From positions 3,596,001 to 3,660,000 of the forward strand of contig CP042279.1 of assembly GCA_007858575.1 (NCBI GenBank): a DNA stretch of 64,000 bases. The letters are read 5' to 3'. Both the position numbers and the translations under genes were made by a program. The notes under the pieces were generated by a model that searched no databases, was not told where the DNA came from, and saw only the letters and a list, made by a program, of their open reading frames with translations. This document shows positions 29,301 to 40,388 of the stretch, piece by piece. This DNA comes from Streptomyces sp. WAC08241. GTDB taxonomy: Bacteria; Actinomycetota; Actinomycetes; Streptomycetales; Streptomycetaceae. How positions within the stretch are numbered: the first letter of the stretch is position 1; every line of letters begins with the position of its first letter.

Positions 29301-32300
29301 ATGGCGACCGGTACGACCGTGCCCTCCTGCCCGCACAGCGCGAGGGACACCTGGAACGCCCCGTCCCACAGCGCGGGGTGCAGCAGGAACCGCCGCGCGC
29401 CCGGCCGGCACTGCTCGGCGAGCACCACCCGTCCGAGCGCCTCGTCGCCCGCGACCCGGAGCCCGCGCACGCTCTGGAAGGCCGGACCGTAGTCCAGCCC
29501 GCGGGCCGCGCACGTCCGGTAGAACTCGGCGCCGTCCACGTCCCGCGCGTCCACGCCCCACCCGTCCACCGGCTCGCCGGGGAAGGCTGGCACCTCGGGC
29601 CGGTCGTGGCGGTAGGAGGCCCGGGCGTCCACGTGCCGGACCCAGCCCTCGGCGCCCGCCGGCAGGGAGGCCAGCTCCAGGCTGCCTCCCTCGCCGGTGT
29701 CCTCGCGCCACACTCCGCCCAGCCGCAGCGCTCCGTCGCCGGGCAGCGTCATGTCGCTGTGGAACGACAGGTCGCGCAGCGACAACGGTACCCCGCCGGT
29801 GCGGCCCAGGGCGGTGCCCAGGCACAGTTCGATCACGGCGGCGGCGGGCACCCACCACGGCCTCGTGCACCCGGTGGTCGGCGAGCCAGGGGTGCGAGCT
29901 GGTGCCGAGCTCCAACGTGCCGTGCCACACCCCGCCCTCGGTGGGCAGCGGAGCGAGCGGGAAGGCGAACGCCGCCGAACGGTCGCCGCCCTGAGCGGCC
30001 CCCACCCAGTAGCTCTCCCGCTGCCACGGATACGGGGGCACCCCGGCGTCGCGCGACCGGGGGCGCGGCCCGTACGGGGTCAGCCCCGCCACATGGCCCT
30101 GGGCGAAGGCCTCCGCGAGGTCGGCGCACGATCCCCGGTCGCGGTGCAGGGTGCCCAGGACGGCCGGGGGCTCCTGGCGCAGCGCACCGATCCGCTCAAC
30201 CGCCGGGACCAGCACGGGGTGCGCGCTGACCTCCACGACATGGGTGACGTCCGCGTCCAGGAGCTGGTCGACCACGGTGGCGAACCGCACCGGGCGGCAC
30301 AGGTTCTCCACCCAGTACGCTCCGTCCATCTCCGCGCCGCCGAGCGCCTCGGCCCGCACGGTGGACACCAGCTCCAGCTTCGCCGGGCCCGGCCGGACCG
30401 CGGCGAGCACCTCGTGCAGTTCGTCGGCCAGGTCCAGCATGAGCGGGCTGTGGGAGGCGTAGTCCACGTTCACCAGGCGGCAGTACGTGCCGTCCGCCTC
30501 CAGGAGTTCCTTCAGCAGCAGCACCGAGTCGGCGTCCCCGGACAGCACGCAGGAGCTGGGGCCGTTGTGCACCGCCAACGCCACGCTGTCCTCGAAGCCC
30601 TCCAGCGCGGCCCGGGCCGCCTCGGCGTCCAGGTCCACCGCGAGCATCCGGCCGGTGCCGGCCGCGGTGCGGCGCAGCACGGCGCTGCGCCGCGCCACCA
30701 CCAGCGCGGCGTCCTCGAGGGTGAGGATGCCCGCCACAGTGGCGGCGGCGATCTCTCCCTGGCTATGGCCGACCACTACGTCCGGCTCCACCCCGGCGGC
30801 CCGCCAGGCGGCCGTCAGCGCCACCGACATCGCCCACAGCGCCGGCTGCACGATGTCGACGCGCTCCGGCCACGCCTCGCCGGCCGCGCCGGTGACCACC
30901 TCGACCAGGTCCCAGTCGGTGTGCGGGGCTAGCGCCACCGCGCACCGGTCGATCTCTCCGGCGAACACGGGGTCCTCCGCGTACAGGGCCCGGCCCATCG
31001 CCGCCCATTGCGAGCCCTGCCCGGGGTAGACGAACGCGGTCCGGCCGCGCAGGCGGGCCCGCCCGGTGACCGTGCCGGGCCGGACGGTGTCCGGGGCCGC
31101 CGCGAACGCCTCCAGTGCCGCCCGCGCCTGCTCGCTGTCCGCGGCCACCAGGCCCGCGCGGAACGGGAACTGGTCGCGCAGCCAGCCCAGCGAGGCCGCG
31201 ATCTCCCGCGGTCGGGCACTGGGCCGGTCCAGCGCCGCCCGCACGTCGCGGGCCCGCTGCACCAGGGCGGCCTGGCTGTGCCCGCTCAGCGGCAGCACGA
31301 ACGGGGCGCCGGAGTCCGCCGCACCCGGCGCGGGCTCCGCAACCGCCTCCGCAGCAGCCTCGGCGGGGCCGGGGCGACCACGGCGTGCGCGTTGGTGCCG
31401 CCCCAGCCGAAGGAGCTCACTCCGATGTAGAACGGGCCGTCTTCTGGCAGCGGCAGCGGCTCGCGCACCACCGACAGACCCAGCTCGCCGAAGGGGATGT
31501 CCGGGTTGAGCTCGGCGGAGTGCAGGCTGGGCGGCACCACACCGTGCTCGATCGCCAGCACCGCCTTGAACAGGCCTGCGAGCGCGGCCACAGGCTCCAG
31601 ATGGCCGATGTTGCTCTTCACCGAGCCGATGCCCAGCGGCGCCGTCCGCCCGGGGCCCGGCCCAGTACGGCGCCCAGCGCGCCCGCCTCGACGGGGTCGC
31701 CCGCCCGGGTGCCGGTACCGTGCGCCTCCACGTACAGGACTCGCTCGGGCGGGATTCCGGAGCCCCCGTACACCCGGCGCAGCAGGTTCTCCTGGCCCTC
31801 CTGGCTCGGGGACACGAGGCTGGTGCCGCCGCCGTCGTTGTTCACCGCGGTGCGCACGATCACGGCGTGCACCCGGTCCCCGTCCCGGCGCGCCTGCTCC
31901 AGGGTCTTGAGGTAGACCGCGGCCACCCCTCGCCCCGCACGAACCCGTCCGCCCCGGCACCGAAGGCGCTGCACCGGCCCCGGGGCGACAGCCCGCCGAA
32001 GTGCGTGAGGCCGATCGTCACGTCCGGGGTCAGCATCAGGTTCGCGGCGCCCACCAGCGCGCCGTCCACATCGCCCGACAGCAGAGCCTGGCACGCCAGG
32101 TGCAGCGCGACCATCGACGACGAACAGCCCGTCTCCAGGGTGAGACTGGGGCCGGTCAGACCCAGGAAGTACGAGATCCGGGCCGACAGCATGTCCAGCG
32201 CGTTGCCGGAGATCGAGTGCGGGGTGGGACGGGCCCCCGGTCCTCGCGCAGCCGCTCGTAGTCCCGCCACAGCCCGCCGAAGTAGACGCCCGTACGGGAA

Positions 32301-32638
32301 CCGCCCAGCCGCGCCGTGGGGATGCCGGCGTCCTCGAGCGCGAGCCAACTGGTCTCCAGCATCAGCCGCTGCTGCGGGTCGAGCACCTCGACCTCGCGGG
32401 GCGAGACGCCGAAGAACGCCGCGTCGAACCGGCTGACGTCCTCCAGGAAGCCGCCGTGCCCCTGGATCTCCTTCTCGGGGTCCAGCGGCTCGTCCGCGTT
32501 CCAGCGGTCCGCCGGGACGGGCCGGATCGCGTCGTGACGGTCCATCAGCATCCGCCAGAACCGGTCCGTGTCAGGAGCGTCGGGGAACCGTCCCGCCATC
32601 CCCACGATGGCGATCGTCTCGGCCGGGTCGTGCTGCAC
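26354..32638 (-). CDS. Fully reducing type I PKS, KS-AT-DH-ER-KR-ACP (many frame breaks)
   Basis: About 2,095 residues. KS (32638-31390): LETGCSSSMVALHLA with TGCSSS in place of the usual TACSSS, EAHGTGTRAGD, NIGHLE. AT (about 31050-30050): GHSQGEIAAA and the specificity motif VDYASHS, which in cis-AT PKSs predicts methylmalonyl-CoA. DH (29950-29150): HPWLADHRVHEAVVVP and a DGAFQ block. ER (28420-27470): VHSAAGGLGLAAVQVA; the LNFIDVM segment has Phe where a Tyr marks 2S methyl centres. KR (27430-26700): VTGGLGDLG, FSSAAG, QAAYAAAN. ACP: LGLDSLMSLELR. Start GTG 32638 after GGAGGTAGGAA. Shifts occur near 32225, 31935, 31650, 31330, 29855, 29120, 28750, 26930, 26655 and 26400. Domain content allows iterative or single use. 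Confidence 0.9.
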
Positions 32639-32685
32639 TTCCTACCTCCATACACGGGTTCCGGGAGACCGGCGCGCCCGTTCGA

Positions 32686-33941
32686 TCACGAGTTCTCAGC
32701 TGTGACGGGGATCAGGGCCGCGGGGCGCGGACCAGCATCGCCGACGCGTGGCCCTGGACGTCGGTCGTCAGGACCAGCGCGGACCCGTCCCGGGGTACGT
32801 CTTTGACGTCCGCGGGCGCGTCCGCGCCGGTCACCGTGAGCTCCGGCAGCCGCGGGTCCCAGCCGTCCAGACCGGGCGTGGGCGGCGTACGGCCCTCGGA
32901 CAGGGCCTTCGCCGCCAGCGCGACCTGGAGCAGGGCCGTGCCCCCGGCGCAGTCGCCCAGCGCGCCGAACGGGCTGAAGACGGCGGTGCCTCGGCGGTGG
33001 CGGCGGCCAGCGCGAGCGCCTCGTCCCGGTCGGTGTCCTCGTCGCCGCAGGCCGAGGAGACCACCAGGCCGATCCGGTCGGCCGCCGGGCCGGCTGCGGC
33101 CAGCGCCCGGCCGATCGCGCGGAGGGCGGTCTCGGCCGCGTCGGGCCCGCGCAGGGCGTCCAGCCCGGTGATCTCCGCGTGTACCCGGGCACCCCGGGCC
33201 CTGGCCTGTTCGGCGTCCTCCACGACGAACACCACGGCCGCCTCTCCGGGCAGCGACCCGGCCCGCCCGGGGCGAACGGCGCCGGGCGGTCGGTAGCCGC
33301 CCCGGCGGCCAGCCGCACCGGGTCCAGTACGTCCACCGCGGCCACCAGCACGGCCCGGGCCTGGCCGGTGCGCAGCCAGTCGGCCGCCACGGTCAGCGCG
33401 CGCGCGCCCGCGCAGCCCGGCGGTCAGGGTCAGGACGGGGCCCTGGGCCCCGGCGGCGATGCATAGGTCCGAGGCGGCCGCGTTCAGGCTCCCCTGCGGT
33501 CCCTGGTACGGGCTGACCAGCGCCGGACCCAGCGTCAGCCCGTCGTGCAGCACCCGCAGGTAGCCTGTCAGGCCGCCCGCCGCCGTGCCCAGCACCACGC
33601 CCACGTCCTCCGCAGCCCACGCCTGCGGGTCCGTGCCGCCCGCCCCGACCCCGGCCGGGTCCAGCCCGGTGTCCTGCCAGGCCAGCAGCGCCACCCGGGA
33701 GGCCAGCAGGGACTCGCGGCTCAGCGCCCGCAGTCGGCGCCGCCCGAACGCGGGCACCTCGGGCAGGTCGTCGGCGAGCGCCGCGGCCCGTGACCGGGCG
33801 GCGCCCGGGTACAGCTCGCCGGGCGCCGCCCGGTCCGCGAAGGGGCTGCGGCCCGCCAGCAGGCTCCTCCCAGACGGCGTCCAGGCCGTCGCCGAGCGCG
33901 CAGGTCAGGCCGATGCCGGTGAGGGCGATGGCGCCGTTCAT
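32686..33941 (-). CDS. Chain-length-factor-like KS homologue B (frame breaks)
   Basis: FabF-fold protein of about 415 residues, starting MNGAIALTGIGLTCALGDGLD; the ATG overlaps the stop of the ketosynthase before it (ATGA), the arrangement of KS-alpha/KS-beta pairs. A Cys is still readable in LTLTAGCAGARAL, but both catalytic His positions look replaced: SACGDEDTDRD where active enzymes have SAHGTGT, and PFGALGDCAGG where they have GHTxGA. So it is probably the non-condensing partner that shapes chain length. The frame changes near 33870, 33415, 33260 and 32990. PKS1 begins 47 bp downstream. Confidence 0.78.
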
Positions 33942-35244
33942 CGAGTACTTCCTGCCGGGGTGGTGGTACGGACGGGTCGGGCGGAGCACGGTCGGGAGAA
34001 GTCCGGTCGGGTGAAAACCGTGCACGCGGTGTTGCCCCCGAAACCGAAGGCGTTGTTGACGGCCACGCGGACCGGCAGCTCCCGGGCCGCGCCTCTGATC
34101 ACGTCCACCGGGCACTGCGGATCCAGGACGTTCAGGTTCGCCGTCGGCGGCACGACCCCGTCGCGCAGCGCCAGTACGCAGGCCACCGCCTCGATCGCGC
34201 TGGCCGCGCCCTGGGTATGGCCCAGGGCCCCTTGAGGGAGGTGACGGCGGGTGCGTGGCCGCCGAACACCTCGCGGATGGCGAGTGCCTCGACCCGGTCG
34301 TTGGACGGGGTGCCCGTGCCGTGCGCGCTGATGTGGTCGACGCTCTCCGGGGCGATCCCGGCCCGCGCCAGGGCCCGGCCCATCGACAGCACGCGCCGCG
34401 GCCCTCGGGGTGCGGGGCCGTCATGTGGTGGGCGTCGGCGGCCGATGCCCAGCCCGCCAGCTCCGCCCACACCCGTGCGCCGCGCCGACACAGTGCGCGG
34501 CCGACTCCAGGACGAGGACGGCGGCGCCCTCGGACACCACCAGGCCGGCCCGGTCGCGGTCGAAGGGGCGTAGCGCGTCCGGCGCCAGCGAGCGCAGGCC
34601 GGCGAACATCGTCATCACACCGCTGGACAGTTCGTCGACACCGCCGGCCAGCATCACGTCGGCGCGGCCGGCGCGGATGGTGTCCGCGGCGTGCGCCAGC
34701 GCGCTGTTGCCGGAGGCGCAGGCGGTGCCCACCACCAGGCTCGGCCCCCAGGCGCCGAGGTGCCGGCCGACGGCGTCCGCGAGGTCCACGATCGGTGCTC
34801 CGGTGGGAGTCGGGAGGCCTCCGTCCGGCACGGGTGTGCCGCCAGCGGCCGCCCTGTGGAAGGCGGTGACGGCCGGCTCCAGGCCAGCCCGGTTGCCCAG
34901 CAGGGTGCCCAGGCACACACCGGTGCGGTACGGGTCGGTGAGCCCGCCGTCGAGCCCCGCGTCCGCCGCGGCGGCGGACGCGGCGGCCACGGCGAGCCGG
35001 GCGCTGCGATCGCCGCGGCCGCGCGGGGCGTCGAAGCCGGGGACCTCGCCCGCCAGCGCGGCGGGGAAGTCCGCGGCGTCGGCCGCGTCAGCGGCCCGGT
35101 GCCGACAACGCCCTCCAGGGCCGACCTCCAGAACGTCTCGACGGTGGTGCCGATCGGGCTGAGCACAGCGAGCCCGGTCACCACCACGGTCGTCTCGGGG
35201 TCGCGGGCCACCGGGCCCGTGCCCTCAGTTGCTGACGCCGCCAT
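33938..35244 (-). CDS. Type II ketosynthase B (frame breaks)
   Basis: FabF/KS-alpha-type condensing enzyme: TVVVTGLAVLSPIGTTVE at the N-terminus, active-site LVVGTACASGNSALAHA, SAHGTGTPSNDRVEA and SLKGP followed by GHTQGAAS, and the end VNNAFGFGGNTACTVF, so the Cys-His-His set is complete. The frame changes near 35105, 34495, 34400 and 34225. The ATG at 35244 overlaps the ketoreductase gene by 20 bp, and the stop overlaps the CLF-like gene. It should act as a heterodimer with that product, on the ACP encoded at 35967-36239. Confidence 0.87.
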
Positions 35245-35967
35245 CGATCCCGATCACCTGCCCCGTGATGTAGCCGGCCCGGTCGGAGGCCAGGAACGCG
35301 ACGGTGTCGGCGACCTCCCGGACCGTGCCCGCCCGGCCGAGGGGGATCTTGGCAAGCAGTCGCGCGCGGGCCTTGTCGGACAGCCCGCCCGCCACGTCGG
35401 TGTCGATCAGGCCGGGCGCGACCACGTTGGCGCGGACCCCGAACCGGGCCACCTCGTCAGCGAGGGACCTGGTGAAGCCGATGATCCCCGCCTTGGACGC
35501 GGAGTAGTTGGTCTGCGAGGCGCTGGCCCGCACACCGGCCACGGACGAGATCGTCACGATGCTGCCCCGGTGCCGCCGCATCAGCGGGAACACGGCCGCA
35601 CGGCACACGTGGAAGGTGCCGGTCAGGTTGGTGTCGACGACCTCGTGCCAGGCCTCGGGGTCATCGTCGCCAGCGGCCCGTCGCGGACCACTCCGGCGCT
35701 GGTGACGACCACGTCGAGAGGGCCGAGGCGCTCCTCGGTGTCCTCGACGAACGCCCGTACCGCGGCCTCGTCCGTCACGTCGAGGGCGGTGCCGTGCACC
35801 CGGACGCCGTGATCGGCCGCCAGGCGCTCCAGCGGTCCGGTGTCCCCGGGGAGCGACCGCGCGCAGTAGGCCACGTCGTGGCCGTCCTCAATCAGCCGCT
35901 CCACCACGGCCCGGCCGATACCCCGGGACCCGCCCGTGACGAGCGCGACCTTGCCGGAGTCCGCCAT
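35225..35967 (-). CDS. FabG-type 3-oxoacyl-ACP reductase (frame break)
   Basis: Short-chain dehydrogenase reducing beta-ketoacyl-ACP with NADPH. Seen: VALVTGGSRGIGRAV, VVTSAGVVRDG, the catalytic Ser in IVTISSVAG and Tyr-Lys in NYSASKAG, and the FabG C-terminal GQVIGIDGGVS. One frame change near 35655. Start ATG 35967 overlaps the ACP stop (ATGA). It supplies the ketoreduction step of the dissociated (type II) system. Confidence 0.92.
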
Positions 35968-36239
35968 CAGGCCGCGCCCAGCTTCTCGGCCAGCAGGTCG
36001 TAGGTGGCCTTCAGGGAGCGGACCTCCTGGAGGTTGGACTGCTCCATCTTGACCCGGTACTTGCGCTCCAGGGCGACCAGGATCTCCAGGGCCAGCAGGG
36101 AGTCGACGTCCAGGTCCTCCTTGAAGTCGGCGGTGTCGGTGACCTCGTCGGTGTCGACGTCGATGATCTCCGCGAGGGTGCTGCGCAGGTCCTCGAGGTC
36201 GAGCACGGCGGCGGTGGCGGTGGCGGTCTGTTCGGTCAT
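35967..36239 (-). CDS. Acyl carrier protein of the type II system
   Basis: 90 residues, with the 4'-phosphopantetheine site EDLDVDSLLALEILVALE (Ser near 51). The ATG at 36239 has GGAGG 8 bp upstream; an in-frame ATG at 36254 lies upstream of that RBS. It is coupled to FabG at its 3' end. It differs from the plus-strand ACP at 24263, so at least two carrier proteins plus the PKS ACP need activation by the local PPTases. Confidence 0.93.
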   Translation of the reverse strand: MTEQTATATAAVLDLEDLRSTLAEIIDVDTDEVTDTADFKEDLDVDSLLALEILVALERKYRVKMEQSNLQEVRSLKATYDLLAEKLGAA

Positions 36240-36280
36240 GGCAAGTGCCTCCATCGGGTGAGGGGTCGGGATGGGCGGGG

Positions 36281-37074
36281 TCAGACGAGGCCTTCGCCGC
36301 CGTCGACGTCGATGACGTTGCCGGTGATCCAGGACGAGTCGCCGGCCGACAGCATCAGAACGGCCTCGGCGACGTCCTCGGGCACGGTGATCCGGCCGTG
36401 CGGGTTCGCCTCGGAAGCCCGGCGGGCCAGTTCATCGCTCCCCGGGATGCGGATCAGGGCGGGGGTCAGGGTCAAGCCGGCGCGCAGGGCGTTCACGCCG
36501 ATGCCCGCGGGGGCCAGTTCGACGGCCAGCTGCCGTACGTGCGCGGCCAGGGCGGACTTGGCGGCGGACACCGCCCCGTAGTTCGGCATCACCCGGCTGT
36601 CGCCCCGGCTGGTCAGCGCGAGCACCTTGGCGCCGCGCCGGAGCAGCCCGGCGGCGTGCAGGTCCTGGACCCAGTAGACGAGGCTGTGACCCATGACGTC
36701 GACCGTCATGTCCATCTGGCGCTGGCTGATGACGTCCTCGGCGTCCGACTGGGGATGTACGGCAGCAGGCTGCCGAAGGCCAACGAGTGCAGCACCACCC
36801 TGACGCCGTCCGGGCCGACCGCCTCGGCCAGCAGCGGGATCAACGCGGCGCGGGTCTTCCGGCTCGCCGCGTTGGCGTTGTGGAAGTGCACCTGGACGCC
36901 AGTGGCGCGCAGTTCGGCCTCCAGTGCGTCGGCCTCCTCCTGCTGCACGGCGGTGCTGAAGTGGACACCGAAGACGTGCGCGCCCTCCCGGGCCATGGCC
37001 AGGGCGGTGGCCCGCCCCATCCCGCTGGAGACGCCCAGGATCAGGCACCACGAGCCCTTGACGGAAGTCAGCAT
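36281..37074 (-). CDS. FabI/FabL-like enoyl-ACP reductase (frame break)
   Basis: SDR-fold protein of about 265 residues: CLILGVSSGMGRATALAMA (glycine-rich nucleotide site), LHSLAFGSL and NYGAVSAAKSALAAH. The Tyr and Lys are separated by six residues (Y-x6-K), the hallmark of enoyl reductases such as FabI/FabL rather than the Y-x3-K of ketoreductases. The end WITGNVIDVDGGEG is typical. One frame change near 36755. Start overlaps the CLF-like gene stop. It makes the type II system capable of saturating its chain, which is unusual beside aromatic-type KS/CLF pairs. Confidence 0.82.
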
Positions 37075-38132
37075 GTGTCACACCTCTTGGTTGGTTCCGG
37101 GCGGTACGTCGATGGGAGCGCCGCGAACGCGACGTTGCCCTGGGCGGCCGCGGCCACCACCAGCAGCGGGTGCGGTGAGCCGGTCAGGACGCCGTCCGCC
37201 AGCTCGGCGACCGGAGCCAGGGACCCGGCGCGGGGGCCGGAGCGGGCCGTCGAGACGGCCGCCCGCCCGGCGGACCAGGCGCGTACGGCCCGCTCGACCG
37301 CCTCGCCGACGGGGAGGGGTCGGTCAGCAGCCGGATCTCCGGGGCGGGCCCCGGCAGGGCATACGGCCTCCAGCGCGTCGTGCACCGCCGCCGCGGCCCG
37401 GGCCCGGCCGGCGGGCCCGGCGAGCGCGGGCGGCGGCACGAACCGCAGCGTGGTGCGCAGCACCGCGGGCCGGCGGGCACGGCGGGCCGGCCGTCGTAAC
37501 GGGCTGGGTTGCCGTCACGCGGAGTGGTACGGCCGTCCTGGGGCGCCCCGGGCGCGGGCGCCGGGTGGAGCAGGAGCAGCGCGGCCCCGTCCTCGGGCGC
37601 GGCCTCTCCCGCCCACGGGTCCGGCGCCTCCGCCGCACCCGCCAGGACCATGTCGGCCCGGCCGGCGGCCAGTTCGCGGGCGGCCAGGTGCAGGGCCTCG
37701 AGGCCGGCCACGCGCGGCGAGGTCACCGTGACGTTGAAGCCCTTGAGTTCGTGCTCAGTGGACAGCCGGGCCGCCACGAGGTTGACCGAGAAGAAGGGCA
37801 CCCCATCGGGCTGAGCGGTCCGGCCCCGTCCCGGCGGACCGTCGCGTCGATGTCCGCGTGCACCGCGGCGACCGCGCTGTTGGTGCCCAGCACGGCGCCC
37901 CGTCGCTCCGCCGGATACCGCTCGGTCCAGCCGTCCACGGCGTCCGTGGCGGCCAGGGCGGACCGCCCGGCCGCGACCAGGTACTGGCAGGCGGGCGGCA
38001 GGAACCGGTAGCCGCGGCCCAGCCGGACGCGGTGGTCGAACTAGGGCGCGCCGGGCGCGAGGCCGGCCGGGGCAGGACGAGTCCGGCGCCATGGACGAGG
38101 GACTCGACCACCGCCGCGGGTGCCGCCCTCAC
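37068..38132 (-). CDS. Chain-length-factor-like KS homologue A (frame breaks)
   Basis: About 355 residues, shorter than a full KS. The start GTG (38132) overlaps the KS-A stop (GTGA). Blocks of the thiolase fold are present (RRGAVLGTNSAVAAVHADID; FFSVNLVAARLSTEHELKG; PLLVVAAAAQGNVAFAAL), but at the nucleophile position the sequence is VTVTSPRVAGLEALHLA, with no Cys, and no HGTGT or GHxxGA is found. It is therefore a non-catalytic partner of KS-A. The frame changes near 38040, 37815, 37480 and 37320. The assignment as CLF rests on position and the lost Cys. Confidence 0.75.
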
Positions 38133-39307
38133 CGCTCGCCCCCGAACACCATGGTGAAGTTGTTGCCGCCGAACGCGTACGCGTTGATCAGGATTCCGGA
38201 CCGGTGCGGCGCCGGCGGCAGCGGCGTCGGCGTCTGCGGCAACCACACCGGACAGGCCGGATCCGGGTGCCGCACCGGCGCGTTGGCGGGTATCCGGCCG
38301 TGCCGCGCCATCAGCGCGGCGCCCACCGCGGCGAACGCGGCGGAGGCCCCGGCGGTGTGCCCGATGAATGCCTTGAGGCTGAACAGGGGAGTTCGGCGAC
38401 GCGTTCGCCGAACACCTCGCGCAGGACCCTGTACTCCAACTCGTCGTTGTGCGGGGTGCCGGTGCCGTGCGGGATGACGCAGCCGATGCCGTCCGGGCCG
38501 CTCCCGGCCTCGGCCAGCGCGTCCCGGGCCACCCGCACCAGCTGGCTCCCCCCAGGTCCGGCGCCGTGGGGTGGTGGGCGTCGCAGCTCCACGCGGTGCC
38601 CTGGACCCGGCCGTAGACCGGGCGGTCGGCCGCCGCCCGCGCGGACTGTACGACGAGCATCGCGGCACCCTCGCCGAAGACGGTTCCCCGGCGCCGCGCG
38701 TCGAAGGGGCGGCAGACCTCGGGGTCTGCGGCGCCCAGCCGGTCGAAGGCGGCCAGCGGCACCCACGCCAGGCCCTCGGCGCCGCCCACGAGCACGGTGT
38801 CCACCTCGTCCCGGCGGATCAGGTCCACGGCGACGGACAGCGCGTAACCGCTGGCCGCGCAGGCGTTGCTGACGCTGATGTTGGTGCCGAAGGAGCCGAA
38901 CGCCCCGCCGACCGCCGCCGCCACAGAGAACGGCGTCCGCCAGTTCCCGCCGGCGGGCACCCGCCCTCACGGACGCCGCCGTCCCCACCGGCGGTGCCGA
39001 TCACCACGGCCATGTCGGCGGTGTGTTCCGGGGACAGACCCGCGTCGGCGACCGCCTCGCGGGCGGCGCGCAGCGCGAAGCCTGTGGCCCGGCCCCGGGG
39101 ATCCCCGGGGTCACCGGCGTCCCCGGAGGGGCCATCGGGCGCCCGGTACGCCAGGGCGTCCGGCACGCGGTCCGAGAGCCCCGGCACGGGGACCGGCCGG
39201 GAGGCGCCCGCGTCGAGCCCGGCCCAGAACTCGCCCGCGGTGCCGCCCAGGCAGCTGACCACGCCGACGCCGGTCACGAACACCTCGGTGCTGCTGACGG
39301 TGGCCAC
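38129..39307 (-). CDS. Type II ketosynthase A (frame breaks)
   Basis: KS-alpha/FabF-type condensing enzyme: EVFVTGVGVVSCLGGTAGEF, active-site SVSNACAASGYALSVA, PHGTGTPHNDELEY, LKAFIGHTAGASAAF and NAYAFGGNNFTMVF, so all catalytic residues are present. GTG start at 39307, 3 bp after the hydrolase stop. The frame changes near 38965, 38555 and 38395. With the two following pairs it means the operon encodes two independent KS/CLF heterodimers. Confidence 0.87.
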
Positions 39308-39310
39308 GTA

Positions 39311-40103
39311 TCAACTCGCTCTCGTGGAGGGGCTGAAGGCGGCCGGCCACTGTTCGGCCAGCAGTTCGTGGACGACGCGCGCGAACGCGCCCGCCCGCTC
39401 GGTCATGGGGAAGTGCCCGCAGTCCGGCAGCAGGACCGCCCGGCCGTGCGGCAGCGCGGCCGCCAGCTCCTCGGCGTCCTCGGGCGGGGCGAACCGGTCA
39501 CCGTCGCCGGCCACCACCAGCACGGGCGTGTCGAGCCCGGCGAGGTCCACGAACGGGCTGCGCAGGTACGACTCGTAGAAACGCAGCCAGCCGTACGGCC
39601 CCACCCCGTCGCGCACCACGAGCGCCATCTCCCGCCGGATGTCCGCTGGCAGCGGGCGGGTCGAGCTGAGCCGCAGCGCCTCGTCGAACACGTCCTGGAA
39701 GACGGATAGGTAGTGGTGCGCGGTGTCCCAGTGGAAGTCCTCCGGGCGACGCCGGTGGAAGGGCGAGACCAGCACGACCGCGTGGGGGCCGCGCCGCCGG
39801 ATCGGCGGCCGATAGGTACTCCACGGCGAGCACCGCGGCGAAGGAGTGCGCGACAAGCACGTCGACGCCGCCCGGCACCTCGGCGAGCGCCCGGCCGATC
39901 CACTCGCCGGGGTCGCCGCCATGGCTCCACGCGGCACCGCCGGCGGGCCCCCACGGCAGTTCCGCCGTCCACAACTCGACTGCCGGTGGGGCGTGTTCGG
40001 CGTACGCCCGCCAGGTGGTACTGCTCGCGGCGAGGCCGTGCAGGGCGAGCACGCGGACCGGGGACCGCCGTGCGCGGCTCTGGTCCGCCGGACGCTGAGG
40101 CAA
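39311..40103 (-). CDS. Alpha/beta hydrolase, possible chain-release enzyme (frame break)
   Basis: About 265 residues. VRVLALHGLAASSTTW forms the oxyanion region, VLVAHSFAAVLAVEYL the nucleophile elbow (Ser in a smaller-than-usual A-H-S-F-A context), VLVVAGDGDRFAPPEDA the acid and DCGHFPMTERA the His. One frame change near 39810. First gene of the long minus-strand operon; the precise start is uncertain (TTG at 40103, or an ATG at 40114 in another frame). By position it may free the product of the type II or type I PKS from its carrier. Confidence 0.78.
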
Positions 40104-40253
40104 GTGGCCACCATGGGTACCCCATTCCTAGGTCGTCGAGAAATCGGATGCCGACCCGGAATTCGTGAATCTCGATCGACGCGGGCCGGCGCTCTCTTCC
40201 AACGCGGTCCCGCGGGATCTCGACCAAGCCACTGGTCAGCGTAGTAGGGAAGG

Positions 40254-40343
40254 GCTAAAGCCGACCTTAAACTCTCCTGTTACGGCTCCCTTAAACGGTC
40301 GACATCGACCGGAATTAAGTGCCGCTTTAGGGAGGCGTTTAGG
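40254..40343. promoter_or_regulatory. Divergent control region with repeated motifs
   Basis: Between the minus-strand PKS operon and the plus-strand hydroxylase operon (285-bp gap) lie GCTAAAGC (40254-40261), CCTTAAAC twice (40265-40272 and 40289-40296, 24 bp apart), GCTTTAGG (40324-40331) and GTTTAGG (40337-40343). The first and last types also occur around the palindrome at 24164-24219. The region is markedly AT-richer than its surroundings. A pathway regulator probably binds both sites. Confidence 0.55.
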
Positions 40344-40388
40344 CGGGCGTGTCTAGGGTTCTGGGAATCGAAAATCAAGGAGAAAGCC

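Noticed and set aside
27242..30229. A 995-codon open frame on the plus strand
   Set aside because: It is antisense to the PKS DH-ER-KR region, is Arg/Gly/His-rich with no family resemblance, and arises from high GC at third positions.
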